Shown here piece after piece: positions 17,556 to 27,389 of a stretch of 64,000 bases of DNA (its first letter is position 1; every line of letters begins with the position of its first letter). The position numbers and the translations under genes were made by a program. The notes under the pieces are model-generated. The model was not told the DNA's origin. It did not search any database and saw only the letters and a list, made by a program, of their open reading frames with translations. The stretch covers positions 248,001 through 312,000 of the forward strand of contig JAFEEQ010000003.1 in NCBI GenBank assembly GCA_018241025.1, given 5' to 3'. Source of the DNA: Pseudomonadota bacterium (GTDB taxonomy: Bacteria > Pseudomonadota > Alphaproteobacteria > Micropepsales > Micropepsaceae).

Positions 17556-18176
17556 TCAGCCCTTCAGCGCCTTGTCCGACAGGGCATCGATCTTCTTGAC
17601 CAGCGCCGACGCGCCGCCGGACTTCATCGTCGCCGAGAAGTCGGAGCGATAGACGCTGAGCTGGCTGATATTGCCGTCGAGCAGCACGTCGATGATCTTC
17701 CACTGCGAACCGAACTGGCGCAGACGATAGATGAAGGTCACGGTCTGGTCGGAGGTGACCAGCTTCGAACTGACATAGTGATCGGTGCCGCGGACCTGCA
17801 CGTTCGGATCTACGACGAATTTCTCGCCGTTGAAGCTGTCGAAATTGCCGGCGTATTGCGCGGCGGTCATGCGGTCGAAGGCTTCGGTGAGCGCCTTCTG
17901 GTCGGCGGGCGACGCCGTGGCCCAGCCTTCGCCGACGGCATATTTGATCATCGTGCCGATATCGAAGGCCTGGTCGACGGCGGCGCGCATCTTGGTGTAG
18001 CGGCCATTGGCGCCGAGCGCCTTGCCGCCTTTCATCGACGCGAGCAGCGCATCGTAGAAATTCTGCACGGTGGCAATGGCGGGATCGCCAGTCTGGGCCT
18101 GGGCGGTGGACAGCGGCAGGGCGGCCGCCATGACGAGGGCAAGCGCCATCGCGGCGCGTGTCAGCAATCGGAACAT
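17556..18176 (-). CDS. hpnM: Hopanoid-associated MlaC/Ttg2D-like periplasmic protein HpnM
   Basis: A 206-aa periplasmic lipid-binding protein of the MlaC/Ttg2D family in the HpnM branch. A Sec signal peptide spans residues 1-27 (cleavage after AQA). The mature part has VQNFYDALLASM, GTMIKYAVGEGWATASP, SSKLVTSDQTVTFIYRLRQ and the WKIIDVLLDGNISQL strand typical of MlaC-fold proteins. It follows dxs by 87 bp on the same strand. Likely role: carrying lipid (possibly hopanoid) across the periplasm with HpnN and MlaA. Confidence 0.9.
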   Translation of the reverse strand: MFRLLTRAAMALALVMAAALPLSTAQAQTGDPAIATVQNFYDALLASMKGGKALGANGRYTKMRAAVDQAFDIGTMIKYAVGEGWATASPADQKALTEAFDRMTAAQYAGNFDSFNGEKFVVDPNVQVRGTDHYVSSKLVTSDQTVTFIYRLRQFGSQWKIIDVLLDGNISQLSVYRSDFSATMKSGGASALVKKIDALSDKALKG

Positions 18177-18263
18177 GGAACACTCCAGAACGGGCAGATC
18201 AGCCTACCGAAACGGGAACCCGGATTGAACTAGAAGGTTCCGCCTGAACCGCGCATGAACGGC

Positions 18264-20075
18264 CTAGATCCGGGCCTGGGCCTTCTTGACGAAATGGGTC
18301 TTCACCACGCGGACGATGTCGGCCGCGGCGAGGCCGGCGGTCTCGTACTGTTTCTCGGGGCTGTCATGCTCCTGGAAGAGGTCCGGCAGGGTCATGGTGC
18401 GGATGTCGAAGCCGGGACGCAGCAGGCCTTCATTGGCGATGAAGTGCAGCACCTGGGCGCCGAAGCCGCCGGTCGAGCCCTCTTCGATGGTGACCAGCAT
18501 GCCGTGATGACGGACGAGTCGGCGGATGAGGTCGGTATCGATCGGCTTGGCGAAACGGGCGTCGGCCACCGTGCAGGAGATGCCCTCTTCGACCAGCGCA
18601 TCGGCGGCGGCGAGCGCCGCCTGGAGCCGGGTGCCGAGCGACAGGATCGCGACCTCCTTGCCGTCACGGACGATGCGGCCCTTGCCGATGGGCAGGACCT
18701 CGCCGCGCTCGGGCAGCGCCACGCCGGTGCCTTCGCCGCGCGGATAGCGGAAGGCGATGGGGCCGTCGTTGTAGGCCGCGGCGGTCGCCGTCATGTGCAT
18801 CAGCTCGGCCTCGTCGGCCGCAGCCATCACCACGAAATTCGGCAGGCAGCAGAGATAGGCGAGATCGAAGGAGCCGGCATGGGTCGCGCCGTCGGCGCCG
18901 ACGAGACCGGCGCGGTCCATCGCGAAGCGCACGGGAAGATTCTGGATCGCCACATCGTGCACGACCTGGTCGTAGGCACGCTGCAGGAAGGTGGAATAGA
19001 TCACGGCGAAAGGCTTCAGACCTTCGGTGGCGAGGCCGGCCGCGAAGGTCACCGCATGCTGCTCGGCGATGCCGACGTCGAAGGTGCGTTCGGGGAAGGC
19101 CTTCTCGAAGGCGTCGACGCCGGTGCCCGAGGGCATGGCGGCCGTGATGGCGACGATGGTCGGATCGGCCTTGGCTTCGGCGATCAGGGCCTTGGCGAAG
19201 ACGGCGGTGTAGGTCGGCGCCTTGGCGGGGCTTTTCTTGAGCGCGCCGGTGGCGATGTCGAAGCCGGTGTTGGCGTGACCCTTGTCGGCCGCGTTCTCGG
19301 CCGGGGCGTAGCCCTTGCCCTTCTGGGTGCGGATGTGAAGCAGTACCGGCTCGGCGGCGCCGTCGCGGATCTGCTCAAGCGCATCGACGAGGGCGACGAC
19401 ATCGTGGCCGTCGACCGGGCCGATATGCTTCATGCCGAGCTTCTGGAACAGCGTGTGCTCCGAGGAGTTGGTCGCGGCGAGTTCGTTGAGATGCCTGTTG
19501 AGCGCGCCGGTGGCGTTCGCGATCGACATGTCGTTGTCGTTAAGCACGACGAGGAGGCGGCTGCCGAGGTAGCCGGCATTGTTGATCGCCTCATAAGCCA
19601 TACCGGCGCTCATCGCGCTGTCGCCGATCACGGCGATGACGTGATTGTCCTTGCCGAGGAGGTCGCGGCCGGCCGCCATGCCGAGGCCGGCAGAAATCGA
19701 TGTCGAGGAATGTGCCGCGCCGAACGGGTCGTATTCGCTTTCGCTGCGGCGGGTGAAGCCGGAGAGGCCGCCGCCCTTGCGGATCGAACGGATGCGGTCG
19801 CGGCGGCCGGTGAGGATCTTGTGCGGATAGGCCTGATGGCCAACGTCCCAAATGATGCGGTCGTCCGGCGTGTCGTAGACGTAGTGCAGCGCCACGGTGA
19901 GCTCGACCACGCCGAGGCCGGCACCGAAATGGCCGCCAGAGATCGACACCGCGTGGATCAGTTCCTGGCGCAGCTCGTCGGCGAACTGGCGAAGCTGCGA
20001 CTTGTCGAGGCGGCGCAGATCGGCCGGGACGACGACGGTGTCGAGCAGTGGAGTCGCGGGCAGGGATTCGGACAT
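18264..20075 (-). CDS. dxs: 1-Deoxy-D-xylulose-5-phosphate synthase
   Basis: First enzyme of the MEP isoprenoid pathway, joining pyruvate and glyceraldehyde 3-phosphate using thiamine diphosphate. The 603-aa protein is slightly shorter than many homologues. It shows [38 protein letters not shown], the ThDP/Mg motif [19 protein letters not shown] and the transketolase domain with [18 protein letters not shown]. Its start overlaps the ispA stop by 1 nt (TGATG), so prenyl-chain and precursor synthesis are co-translated next to the hopanoid genes. Confidence 0.97.
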   Translation of the reverse strand: MSESLPATPLLDTVVVPADLRRLDKSQLRQFADELRQELIHAVSISGGHFGAGLGVVELTVALHYVYDTPDDRIIWDVGHQAYPHKILTGRRDRIRSIRKGGGLSGFTRRSESEYDPFGAAHSSTSISAGLGMAAGRDLLGKDNHVIAVIGDSAMSAGMAYEAINNAGYLGSRLLVVLNDNDMSIANATGALNRHLNELAATNSSEHTLFQKLGMKHIGPVDGHDVVALVDALEQIRDGAAEPVLLHIRTQKGKGYAPAENAADKGHANTGFDIATGALKKSPAKAPTYTAVFAKALIAEAKADPTIVAITAAMPSGTGVDAFEKAFPERTFDVGIAEQHAVTFAAGLATEGLKPFAVIYSTFLQRAYDQVVHDVAIQNLPVRFAMDRAGLVGADGATHAGSFDLAYLCCLPNFVVMAAADEAELMHMTATAAAYNDGPIAFRYPRGEGTGVALPERGEVLPIGKGRIVRDGKEVAILSLGTRLQAALAAADALVEEGISCTVADARFAKPIDTDLIRRLVRHHGMLVTIEEGSTGGFGAQVLHFIANEGLLRPGFDIRTMTLPDLFQEHDSPEKQYETAGLAAADIVRVVKTHFVKKAQARI

Positions 20076-21004
20076 CAGGACTCTCTGTCCAGCAGGAACA
20101 TGGGTAGTTCGGCGAGTTCGGGTGCGGCGTTACCGTAAGGCGCCAATGTCGCCGCGGCACGCCGCGCGAGCTTTTCGGCCTCGGCACGGGCGCCGTCAAT
20201 ACCCATGAGCGAGACGAGCGTGGCTTTACCTTGATCCTGATCTTTGCCGACCGCCTTGCCGGTTTTCTCCGCGGTCGAAGTGACGTCGAGCAGATCGTCG
20301 GTGATCTGAAAAACGAGGCCCATGTCGTGCGCATAGTCACGCAGGCGCTGGCGATCTTCCGCCGACGCCTGACCGAGAATGGCACCGGCCTCGCAAGAGA
20401 ACTCGAAGAGCTGACCGGTCTTCAAACGTTGCAGAAGTTTCACCTCTTCAATGCCGAAGGTGCTCTGCGCCGCCTGCATGTCGATCATCTGGCCGCCGAT
20501 CATGCCGTTGTGGCCGCCGGCCTGCGCAAGACGGAGGACGAGCGCGCTGCGAACCTCTGCCGAGGCATGCGTGGCCGGCTCGGCCAAGATTTCGAACGCC
20601 AGTGTCAAAAGTGCATCACCCGCCAGCACCGCCGTCATCTCGTCATAGGCGATGTGAGTCGTGGGGCGGCCGCGGCGCAGATCGTCATCGTCCATGCAGG
20701 GCAGGTCGTCATGGACCAGCGAGTAGGTGTGCAGAACTTCGATCGCGGCACCGACGCGGGCGGCCTGAGCCGGATCGACATCGAAGAGCTTGGCCGAGTT
20801 CAGGACGAGGAAGGGACGCAGCCGCTTGCCGCCGGCAAAAGTGGCGTATCGCATGGCTTCCTGGACGCGCGCGTGCAGGCCATGCGGCTTTGGCAATACC
20901 TGCTCCAGCATCTCGTCCACAGCCTTTGCGGCTCCAGCCAAAGCCTGTGGCAACATCGACGCTGCAGGGCGAACCGCCGCCGCCCCTAGTGTCCTACTCA
21001 CCAT
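20075..21004 (-). CDS. ispA: Farnesyl diphosphate synthase (polyprenyl synthetase)
   Basis: Condenses IPP with DMAPP and GPP to farnesyl diphosphate, the squalene precursor. The 309-aa protein has the first aspartate-rich motif [10 protein letters not shown] (residues 99-108), [19 protein letters not shown], and the second motif [10 protein letters not shown]. The ATG at 21004 is used; an in-frame ATG at 20956 is also plausible because the first 16 residues are poorly conserved in type. It is the first gene of the ispA-dxs-hpnM strand. Confidence 0.93.
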   Translation of the reverse strand: MVSRTLGAAAVRPAASMLPQALAGAAKAVDEMLEQVLPKPHGLHARVQEAMRYATFAGGKRLRPFLVLNSAKLFDVDPAQAARVGAAIEVLHTYSLVHDDLPCMDDDDLRRGRPTTHIAYDEMTAVLAGDALLTLAFEILAEPATHASAEVRSALVLRLAQAGGHNGMIGGQMIDMQAAQSTFGIEEVKLLQRLKTGQLFEFSCEAGAILGQASAEDRQRLRDYAHDMGLVFQITDDLLDVTSTAEKTGKAVGKDQDQGKATLVSLMGIDGARAEAEKLARRAAATLAPYGNAAPELAELPMFLLDRES

Positions 21005-21134
21005 GCAAACCCCGTGACGCCCCGTGGCCTAATCCCCATGCCTTACGGGGGTATAACCCAAGCAGACTAGCACAATTGCCCCGCCCAAATGGCAGACCTA
21101 TATGCAGCGCAAGGTAAATGCCAGCGGGACGTGG

Positions 21135-21163
21135 TTGCGCTGCACCACATGGGTGGCTATAGC
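21135..21163 (+). promoter_or_regulatory. Possible sigma70-type promoter for ispH-hpnH
   Basis: TTGCGC (21135-21140) and TATAGC (21158-21163) are separated by 17 bp, about 40 bp before the ispH start. It lies in the 199-bp divergent gap between ispA and ispH, which holds no other gene that I can see. Confidence 0.4.
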
Positions 21164-21203
21164 CTCGATTTCGGGCGAAGATCGGGGCCCGACAGGAGCT
21201 TAA

Positions 21204-22148
21204 ATGCGCGTCATCCTTGCCCAACCCCGCGGATTCTGTGCCGGTGTGGTGCGGGCCATCGACATCGTCGAAAAGGCCCTCGAGAAGTACGGCGAGCCGG
21301 TCTATGTCCGCCACGAAATCGTGCACAATCGCCATGTCGTGGACGACCTGAAGAGCAAGGGCGCGGTCTTCGTCGAGGAGCTTCACGAAGTACCCGACAA
21401 CGCCGTTACGGTATTCAGCGCCCATGGCGTGCCCCGCTCGGTGGTCGAGACCGCCCAGTCGCGCGAACTGCCCGTGCTGGACGCGACCTGTCCGCTGGTG
21501 TCCAAGGTGCACAATCAGGGCAAGCGCTATGTCCAGCACGGCCGAACGCTGATCCTGATCGGCCATGCCGGCCATCCGGAAGTCGAAGGCACGATGGGCC
21601 AGGTCGGCGCGCCGGTGACGCTGGTGCAGTCGGAAGCCGATGTCGCCAAGCTGACCATCGCGACCGATACGCCCGTGGCCTACATTACCCAGACGACGCT
21701 TTCGATCGACGACACCAAGGGAATCATCGCCGCGCTGAAGGCGAAGTTCACGAATATCGTCGGACCCGAGACCACCGACATCTGCTACGCCACGCAGAAC
21801 CGCCAGACCGCGGTACGCCAGCTGGCCACGCTCGCCGACGTGATTCTGGTCGTGGGCGCGAAGAATTCCTCGAACTCCAACCGCCTGGTGGAGATCGGCC
21901 GTGAAGTCGGCAAGCCGAGCTATCTGCTCGCCGATGGCAGCGAGTTGAAGCCGGAGTGGGTCGCGGGAAAATCCGTCATCGGGCTGACCGCAGGCGCCTC
22001 CGCGCCCGAAAAGCTTGTCGAGGACGTCATCGCCGCACTCGGACGCATCGCGCCGGTAACGGTCGAGACGATGGACGGCAAGAAAGAGCACATCGAGTTC
22101 CGCCTGCCGGCGGAGCTGCGCAACATCGACCGCCAGCCGGCAGCCTAA
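21204..22148 (+). CDS. ispH: 4-Hydroxy-3-methylbut-2-enyl diphosphate reductase
   Basis: Last MEP-pathway enzyme, an iron-sulfur reductase making IPP and DMAPP. At 314 aa it is full length. The three cluster cysteines are in [11 protein letters not shown] (N-terminus), [12 protein letters not shown] and [10 protein letters not shown]. Further conserved parts are [23 protein letters not shown] and the SSNSNRLVE diphosphate-binding motif. The hpnH gene starts 17 bp after its stop, so they are probably co-transcribed. Confidence 0.97.
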   Translation: MRVILAQPRGFCAGVVRAIDIVEKALEKYGEPVYVRHEIVHNRHVVDDLKSKGAVFVEELHEVPDNAVTVFSAHGVPRSVVETAQSRELPVLDATCPLVSKVHNQGKRYVQHGRTLILIGHAGHPEVEGTMGQVGAPVTLVQSEADVAKLTIATDTPVAYITQTTLSIDDTKGIIAALKAKFTNIVGPETTDICYATQNRQTAVRQLATLADVILVVGAKNSSNSNRLVEIGREVGKPSYLLADGSELKPEWVAGKSVIGLTAGASAPEKLVEDVIAALGRIAPVTVETMDGKKEHIEFRLPAELRNIDRQPAA

Positions 22149-22165
22149 ACAGAACGAGGTTCAGC

Positions 22166-23314
22166 GTGGGTATTCCTCTGCATCAGGCCGCGAAGATCGG
22201 CAGCTATGTGATGAAGCAGCACCTGACGGGCAAGAAGCGCTATCCGCTCGTGCTCATGCTGGAGCCGCTGTTCCGCTGCAACCTGGCCTGCGCCGGCTGC
22301 GGCAAGATCGATTATCCCGACGACATCCTGAACCAGCGCCTGTCCTACGAGCAGTGCATGGAGGCGATCGACGAATGCGGCGCGCCCGCCGTCTCGATCG
22401 CAGGCGGCGAGCCCCTGCTCCATCGCGAGATGCCGCAGATCGTCCAAGGCTTCCTCGACCGCAACAAGTTCGTGATCCTGTGCACCAACGCGCTGCTGCT
22501 CCAGAAGAAGATCGACCAGTACAAGCCGCATCCGAACTTCACCTGGTCGATCCATCTCGACGGCGACAAGGCGATGCACGATCACTCGGTCTGCCTCGAC
22601 GGCGTCTATGAGAAGGCGATCGCGGCGATCAAGCTGGCGAAGTCCAAGGGCTTCCGCACCCAGATCAACTGCACGCTGTTCTCGAACGCGATTCCGGAAC
22701 GTGTGGCGAAGTTCTTCGACCTGATGATGGAAATGGGCCTCGACGGCATCACCATCTCGCCGGGCTATGCCTATGAACGTGCGCCGGACCAGGACAGCTT
22801 CCTGAACCGCGAGCGCACCAAGAACCTGTTCCGCGACATCCTCTCGCGCGGCAATGGCGGCAAGGCGTGGGAATTCACCCAGTCGCCGCTGTTCCTCGAC
22901 TTCCTCGCCGGCAACCAGACCTATGAATGCACGCCGTGGTCGATGCCGCTGCGCTGCGTGTTCGGCTGGCAGAAGCCCTGCTACCTGCTCGGCGAAGGCT
23001 ATGTGAAGACTTTCGCGGAGCTGATGGACGGCACCGACTGGGACAAGTACGGCGTCGGCAAATACGAGAAGTGCCAGGACTGCATGGTCCATTGCGGTTT
23101 CGAGGGCACCTCGGTCGTCGACTCGATCAAGCATCCCTACAAGCTGATTCCGCTGGCGCTGCGCGGGGTGAAGACCGAAGGCCCGTTCGCGCCCGATATC
23201 GACACTTCGAAGCAGCGGCCGGCGGAGTTCGTCTTCTCCAGCCATGTCGAGAAGAAGCTGGCGGAGATCCGGGCGACCAAGAAAAAGCCCGCACCAGTCG
23301 AAGCCGCCGAATAG
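22166..23314 (+). CDS. hpnH: Radical SAM adenosylhopane synthase HpnH
   Basis: Attaches the 5'-deoxyadenosyl group to diploptene to give adenosylhopane, the first step to extended C35 hopanoids. The 382-aa protein carries the radical SAM cluster motif CNLACAGC near residues 37-44, SIAGGEPLLH, and a C-terminal cysteine set (CQDCMVHCGF). The GTG start at 22166 is chosen from an ACGAGG ribosome site and because the HpnH N-terminus GIPLHQAAKIGSYV begins there. Confidence 0.95.
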   Translation: MGIPLHQAAKIGSYVMKQHLTGKKRYPLVLMLEPLFRCNLACAGCGKIDYPDDILNQRLSYEQCMEAIDECGAPAVSIAGGEPLLHREMPQIVQGFLDRNKFVILCTNALLLQKKIDQYKPHPNFTWSIHLDGDKAMHDHSVCLDGVYEKAIAAIKLAKSKGFRTQINCTLFSNAIPERVAKFFDLMMEMGLDGITISPGYAYERAPDQDSFLNRERTKNLFRDILSRGNGGKAWEFTQSPLFLDFLAGNQTYECTPWSMPLRCVFGWQKPCYLLGEGYVKTFAELMDGTDWDKYGVGKYEKCQDCMVHCGFEGTSVVDSIKHPYKLIPLALRGVKTEGPFAPDIDTSKQRPAEFVFSSHVEKKLAEIRATKKKPAPVEAAE

Positions 23315-23328
23315 AGGCTGGCAGGCAC

Positions 23329-23712
23329 ATGACGATCCCCGCGACCGTCGGCGCCTTTGCCATCGTCCCCTGCAACGACATGCATGGCGCCCTGCCGTTC
23401 TGGGAGCGGCTTGGCTTTGCGCGCACGGGCGGCGACGACAACTATATGATCCTGACCGGTTGGGACTGCGAAGTGCATCTGACGCAGGCGGGCAAAGCGC
23501 CGTGGAACGTGCCGGAGCACAATCCGTTCGGCGTCTTCATCCGCACGCCGCAGGTCGACGCGATCGCCGCGCTGGTGGACGACCTGATCGTCCGGCCGGG
23601 CGGCGTGCTGCGCCATCGCGAATGGGGGATCTATGAGTTCGGCGTTTCCGGGCCCGATGGCCTTTTGGTCCGCATCGGCTGGCCTTCGCGTCTGATGAAG
23701 ACGGCCGAATAG
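23329..23712 (+). CDS. VOC-fold (glyoxalase/bleomycin-resistance-like) protein
   Basis: A 127-aa single vicinal-oxygen-chelate domain: FAIVPCNDMHGALPFWERLGF at the start, CEVHLTQ in the middle and WGIYEFGVSGPDGLLVRIG at the end. These match the bleomycin-resistance/glyoxalase fold. Substrate unknown. It follows hpnH by 14 bp and converges with hpnG 9 bp away; a link to hopanoids is only positional. Confidence 0.85.
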   Translation: MTIPATVGAFAIVPCNDMHGALPFWERLGFARTGGDDNYMILTGWDCEVHLTQAGKAPWNVPEHNPFGVFIRTPQVDAIAALVDDLIVRPGGVLRHREWGIYEFGVSGPDGLLVRIGWPSRLMKTAE

Positions 23713-23721
23713 GACGGCCGC

Positions 23722-24399
23722 TCAGGACTTCGCCATATAGGGGCAGCCCATCTGCAGGCCGAGCGCCTTGCGGGCGCGCGAAAGAGCGCGGAAGGCCCGG
23801 CCGGATTCGCGGCCGGTGCGCATCAGATCCGGAATCTGGGAGGGCTCGCCGAGAGCGGAGCGGATGACGCTCAACGTGCGGATGCGGCCGCTGGGCTTCA
23901 GCGGCAGGAGCGCGGCCGGCGGCAGGCCCCGGCTGGCGGCGTCGGATATCGTACGGATGGCGGCGAAGGGGATGCCGTGGCGCGCGGCAAGGCGCGCGGC
24001 GATGTGGGATTCCATGTCCACCGCATGAGCACCGGAATGGGCGAAGAGGCGGCGCTTGCCGTCGATATGGCTGACGATCTGGTCGTGCCCGACGAGGATC
24101 GCCGGGATGGCGCGCGGCAGCTTGTGACGCAGGACGGAAAGCCAGCTCGCGTCGCAGGGATAGCGCTCGTCGTCATGGACGACATGGGTGGCGACGATGA
24201 TGTCGCCGATCTTGAGGAGCGGCGCTAGACCACCGGCGATGCCGAGGGAGACGATTCCGCTCGGCTTGTGCTTGGCGATGGCGGCTTCGAGGCGCTCGGT
24301 CAGGCGTTCGCCATCGGCGCCGGAGATAACAGGGATCATCTTGGCGCGGCGGGCGATGCGGGCCTCGCGCGCGAGGCCGACGACGGCGAGGACGCTCAT
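23722..24399 (-). CDS. hpnG: Hopanoid-associated nucleoside phosphorylase HpnG
   Basis: Removes adenine from adenosylhopane to give phosphoribosylhopane. The 225-aa protein has the nucleoside phosphorylase fold with VSLGIAGGLAPLLKIGDIIVATHV, AVDMESHIAARLAA (substrate-binding Glu in DMES) and AIRTISDAASRGLP. It is the last gene of the long hpn minus-strand series. Its start overlaps the upstream serine hydrolase stop by 4 nt. Confidence 0.9.
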   Translation of the reverse strand: MSVLAVVGLAREARIARRAKMIPVISGADGERLTERLEAAIAKHKPSGIVSLGIAGGLAPLLKIGDIIVATHVVHDDERYPCDASWLSVLRHKLPRAIPAILVGHDQIVSHIDGKRRLFAHSGAHAVDMESHIAARLAARHGIPFAAIRTISDAASRGLPPAALLPLKPSGRIRTLSVIRSALGEPSQIPDLMRTGRESGRAFRALSRARKALGLQMGCPYMAKS

Positions 24400-25262
24400 G
24401 GGGCGTGCCCCAGCACGAAACGCTCCACGGCGGCTTCATCGTCGCTGGCGGCGAACGCCGCGACGGTGGTGGGCGGGACGAGATCGGGAAAGTGGTAGAC
24501 GGCGCAGACCGCGCCGGGGCCGCCGCCGGTGTGTCCGGCCATCAGGCCGTGGCGGCTCTGCGGATCGATCATCAGACCGGTGCCGGGCGTCGGCGCGACG
24601 AAGGGGCGGCTGGTGAGATCGAAGGGCAAGGGCACGGAATCGAACATCGCTGCGCGGGAGGCAGCGCTCAGATAATTGGTCGTGAACAGGCGATGCAAGA
24701 GGCGCGCGGCGTCGGCCGCGGTGCCGATGACGAGGCCGTGATAGACCCAGTTGGGGTCGTAACGATGCAGATGCGCGAAGGCGAGGCGCTCCATGTCCTC
24801 GCGCCGGCGGATCATCGAGGCATGGACGCCGAGCGGGGCGAAGAGCGTGACGTGAAGGGCGGAGCGCAACTCGGCATCGACGGCGCGCTCGATCGCCTGA
24901 CGGACGAAGGTGTAACCGATGTTGGAGTAGCTCCAGCCGGTTCCGGGCGCGAAGACGAGATCGCCGGCGTTGGCCCGCTCGAGCATTTCCTCGACGGGCC
25001 ATGCGAGGTCACCGCGCGCGACGGCGGATTGATACTCGGGGAGCGCGCCGTAGTCGCGCAAGCCGGCGCGATGGGCGAGGAGCTGACGCAGCGTGTAAGG
25101 CTTGCCGTCGAAAGGCTCGTCGAGCGCGAGACGGCCCTGTTCGGCGAGCTTGAAGGCAGCGGCGGCTAGGATCGTTTTGGTGAAGCTCCACCACGGATAG
25201 ATCGCGGCGGGTGTGGCGTCCGAGATCTCTTCAGCGCCGCGGATTTTCGCCCAGCCGGTCAT
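24396..25262 (-). CDS. Beta-lactamase-family (class C/penicillin-binding-like) serine hydrolase
   Basis: A 288-aa serine hydrolase with nucleophile motif SFTK (Ser26), YSN near residue 111 and HTGGGPG in place of the KTG box. These mark the class C beta-lactamase/DD-peptidase/esterase superfamily. No signal peptide is visible, so it may be cytoplasmic, and the short N-terminus suggests a compact esterase-like member. It lies between shc and hpnG and overlaps hpnG by 4 nt, so it is probably co-translated with a hopanoid enzyme. Its substrate is unknown. Confidence 0.85.
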   Translation of the reverse strand: MTGWAKIRGAEEISDATPAAIYPWWSFTKTILAAAAFKLAEQGRLALDEPFDGKPYTLRQLLAHRAGLRDYGALPEYQSAVARGDLAWPVEEMLERANAGDLVFAPGTGWSYSNIGYTFVRQAIERAVDAELRSALHVTLFAPLGVHASMIRRREDMERLAFAHLHRYDPNWVYHGLVIGTAADAARLLHRLFTTNYLSAASRAAMFDSVPLPFDLTSRPFVAPTPGTGLMIDPQSRHGLMAGHTGGGPGAVCAVYHFPDLVPPTTVAAFAASDDEAAVERFVLGHAP

Positions 25263-25280
25263 TTGCGAGCCAAAACACCG

Positions 25281-25405
25281 CTGTCATCCCCGGCGAGCGC
25301 AGCGAAGCGGAGCGAGGGAAGGGGACCCAGGATAAGCAGGGCCAGGGGCGCACGGAATCCTGGGTCCCCTTCCCTCGCCGCTATGCGGCTCGCCGGGGAT
25401 GACAG
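25281..25405. repeat. Composite palindromic intergenic repeat (element 2)
   Basis: A 125-bp element with perfect 18-bp terminal inverted arms, CTGTCATCCCCGGCGAGC at 25281-25298 and its complement at 25388-25405. Inner arms around GGGGACCCAGG and CCTGGGTCCCC also pair. It occupies the gap between shc and the serine hydrolase gene. It is closely related to element 7 at 40941-41057. Confidence 0.9.
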
Positions 25406-25417
25406 GTGGTGCATCGG

Positions 25418-27367
25418 CTAGAGTCCGTAACTCACATGCCGCGAATTGCCTGCCTTCAGGTTGCGATAGCGCGCCACGGCCCAGAGCGGGAAGAATTTCG
25501 GGTAGCCGTGGTAGCGGAGATAGAACACGCGCGGGAAGCCGCCACCGGTGTAGTGCTCCTGACCCCAGAGGCCATCGGGCTGCTGGGTGGCTTCGAGATA
25601 GCGGATGCCGCGCGCGACTTCTGGGCTGTCGACTTCGCCGGCCGCCATGAGCCCGAGCAGCGCCCAGGCCGTTTGTGACGCGGTCGAGGGCGCGGGTTCG
25701 TAGCCTTTGTATTCGAGCTTGTAGGAGTCGCAGTCCTCGCCCCAGCCACCATCGGCGTTCTGGATGTTCTTCAGCCAGGCCGCGGCGCGCATCATCACCG
25801 GATCGTCGGGCAGCATGTAAGCGGCGTTGAGGCCGGCGAGCGCCGACCAGGTGCCGTAGATGTAGTTGACGCCCCAGCGGCCGAACCAGCTGCCGTCGGC
25901 AAGCTGCGACTTCCGCAGGAATTCGACGCCCTGCTTCATATAGGGATCGTCGGGCCCGGCGCCGAGCTGGGCCAGCATGCCGATGCAGCGGCCCGAGACG
26001 TCGTCGGTCGGCGGATCGAGCAGCGCGCCGTGATCGGCGAAGGGGATGTTGTTCAGGTAGTAATAGGCGTTGTCGGCGTCGAAAGCGCCCCAGCCGCCGT
26101 TCTTCGATTGCAGGCCTTCGACCCATTCGCGGCCTCGCGCCATGGGCATGTCGTAGTCGGAGAGCGCGATGTTGCTCTTCTTCGCGCGGTCGAGCGCCAT
26201 GACGACGACGGCGGTATCATCCAGATCGGGATAGTGGGCATTGTTGTACTGGAAGGCCCAGCCGCCGGGGCGGACGTTCGGACGCTCCTCCGCCCAGTCG
26301 CCCTTCACGTCGAGCACCTGACGGTCCTTCAACCATTCGAGGCTGCGCGCGACGGCGGCGTCGGCGGTGGCGTCCCTCGCTTCCATCAGCGCATGGGCGG
26401 CGAGCGCGGTGTCCCACACCGGCGATACGCAGGGTTGGCAGTAAGCTTCGTCGTCTTTCACGACGAGCAGCAGCTCGACCGACTTGCGGGCGATGGCGCG
26501 GCGCGGATCTTCGGGGCCGATGCCGAGCGTGTCGTACATCATCACGCTGTTGGCCATGGCGGGATAGATCGCGCCGAGACCGTCTTCGCCGTTGAGGCGC
26601 TCGGTCGTCCAGGTGACGCAGGTGTCGATGGCGTGCTGGCGCAGGCGTTTCGGCCAGGGCACGACCTTCAGCACCTTGTCGAGCGTGTTGAAGAAGAACG
26701 ACCAGCCGGCGGATTGATGTGGCGCGCGCGGGCTGATGACCGGTACGCCTTCGACGAAGAGTTCGGGCACATGGATGCCGCGCGGATTGCGCGCGACGGG
26801 CTGCTTCGCGGCGAGGACGAGCAGCGGCACGATCACGGTGCGCGCCCAATAGCTCATCTTGGAAAGATCGATCGGGAACCAGCGTGGCAGGAGGATGAGC
26901 TCGACGGGCACCGTCGGCACGTTCTGCCACGAGGTCTCGCCATAGAGCGCGAGCAGGATGCGGGTGAAGACGTTGGCCTTGATCGCGCCGCCGCGGGCGC
27001 GGACCGCTTCGCGGGCACGGACCATGTGCGGTGCATCGATGTCGTCGCCGATCATCTTGAGACAGAAATAGGCCTTCACCGTCGCGGAGATGTCGAAGGC
27101 GCCGTTGTGGAAGAGCGGCCAGCCGCCATGCTCCTTCGACTGGATTCGGCGCAGGTAGTTGCCGATCTTGCGCTCGAGTTCGAGGTTCGGCTCTTCCGCG
27201 AGGTGATGGACCAGGAGGACGTATTCCGACGGGATGGTCGCGTCGGCTTCGAGTTCGAAGACCCAGTGGCCGTCCTCGCGCTGGGACTTGAGCAGCGCGG
27301 CCGTGGCATCGCCGAGCATCTTGTCGACGGCGATGGTGCCTTCGCGGTTGAGGAGCATCTGGTTCAT
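25418..27367 (-). CDS. shc: Squalene-hopene cyclase
   Basis: Cyclises squalene to hopene/diploptene and hopanol at the inner membrane. The 649-aa protein has the catalytic DxDD motif as DLDD (residues 381-384), many QW repeats (such as QNADGGWGEDC, QLADGSWFGRWGVNYIYGTWS and QQPDGLWGQEHYTG) and the C-terminal GGFPRVFYLRYHGY segment. It is hpnF of the hpn nomenclature, downstream of hpnE across a repeat-filled 121-bp gap. Confidence 0.97.
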   Translation of the reverse strand: MNQMLLNREGTIAVDKMLGDATAALLKSQREDGHWVFELEADATIPSEYVLLVHHLAEEPNLELERKIGNYLRRIQSKEHGGWPLFHNGAFDISATVKAYFCLKMIGDDIDAPHMVRAREAVRARGGAIKANVFTRILLALYGETSWQNVPTVPVELILLPRWFPIDLSKMSYWARTVIVPLLVLAAKQPVARNPRGIHVPELFVEGVPVISPRAPHQSAGWSFFFNTLDKVLKVVPWPKRLRQHAIDTCVTWTTERLNGEDGLGAIYPAMANSVMMYDTLGIGPEDPRRAIARKSVELLLVVKDDEAYCQPCVSPVWDTALAAHALMEARDATADAAVARSLEWLKDRQVLDVKGDWAEERPNVRPGGWAFQYNNAHYPDLDDTAVVVMALDRAKKSNIALSDYDMPMARGREWVEGLQSKNGGWGAFDADNAYYYLNNIPFADHGALLDPPTDDVSGRCIGMLAQLGAGPDDPYMKQGVEFLRKSQLADGSWFGRWGVNYIYGTWSALAGLNAAYMLPDDPVMMRAAAWLKNIQNADGGWGEDCDSYKLEYKGYEPAPSTASQTAWALLGLMAAGEVDSPEVARGIRYLEATQQPDGLWGQEHYTGGGFPRVFYLRYHGYPKFFPLWAVARYRNLKAGNSRHVSYGL

Positions 27368-27389
27368 GGGGTGTCTTTAGCGCGGATTT

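Noticed and set aside
21005..21203. Gap between ispA and ispH examined for a tRNA, small RNA or riboswitch.
   Set aside because: No cloverleaf or known riboswitch core was seen; only promoter-like hexamers.
25281..25405. Repeat clusters considered as a CRISPR array or IS ends.
   Set aside because: There are no regular spacers, no transposase gene and no target-site duplication visible; they are isolated palindromic elements.
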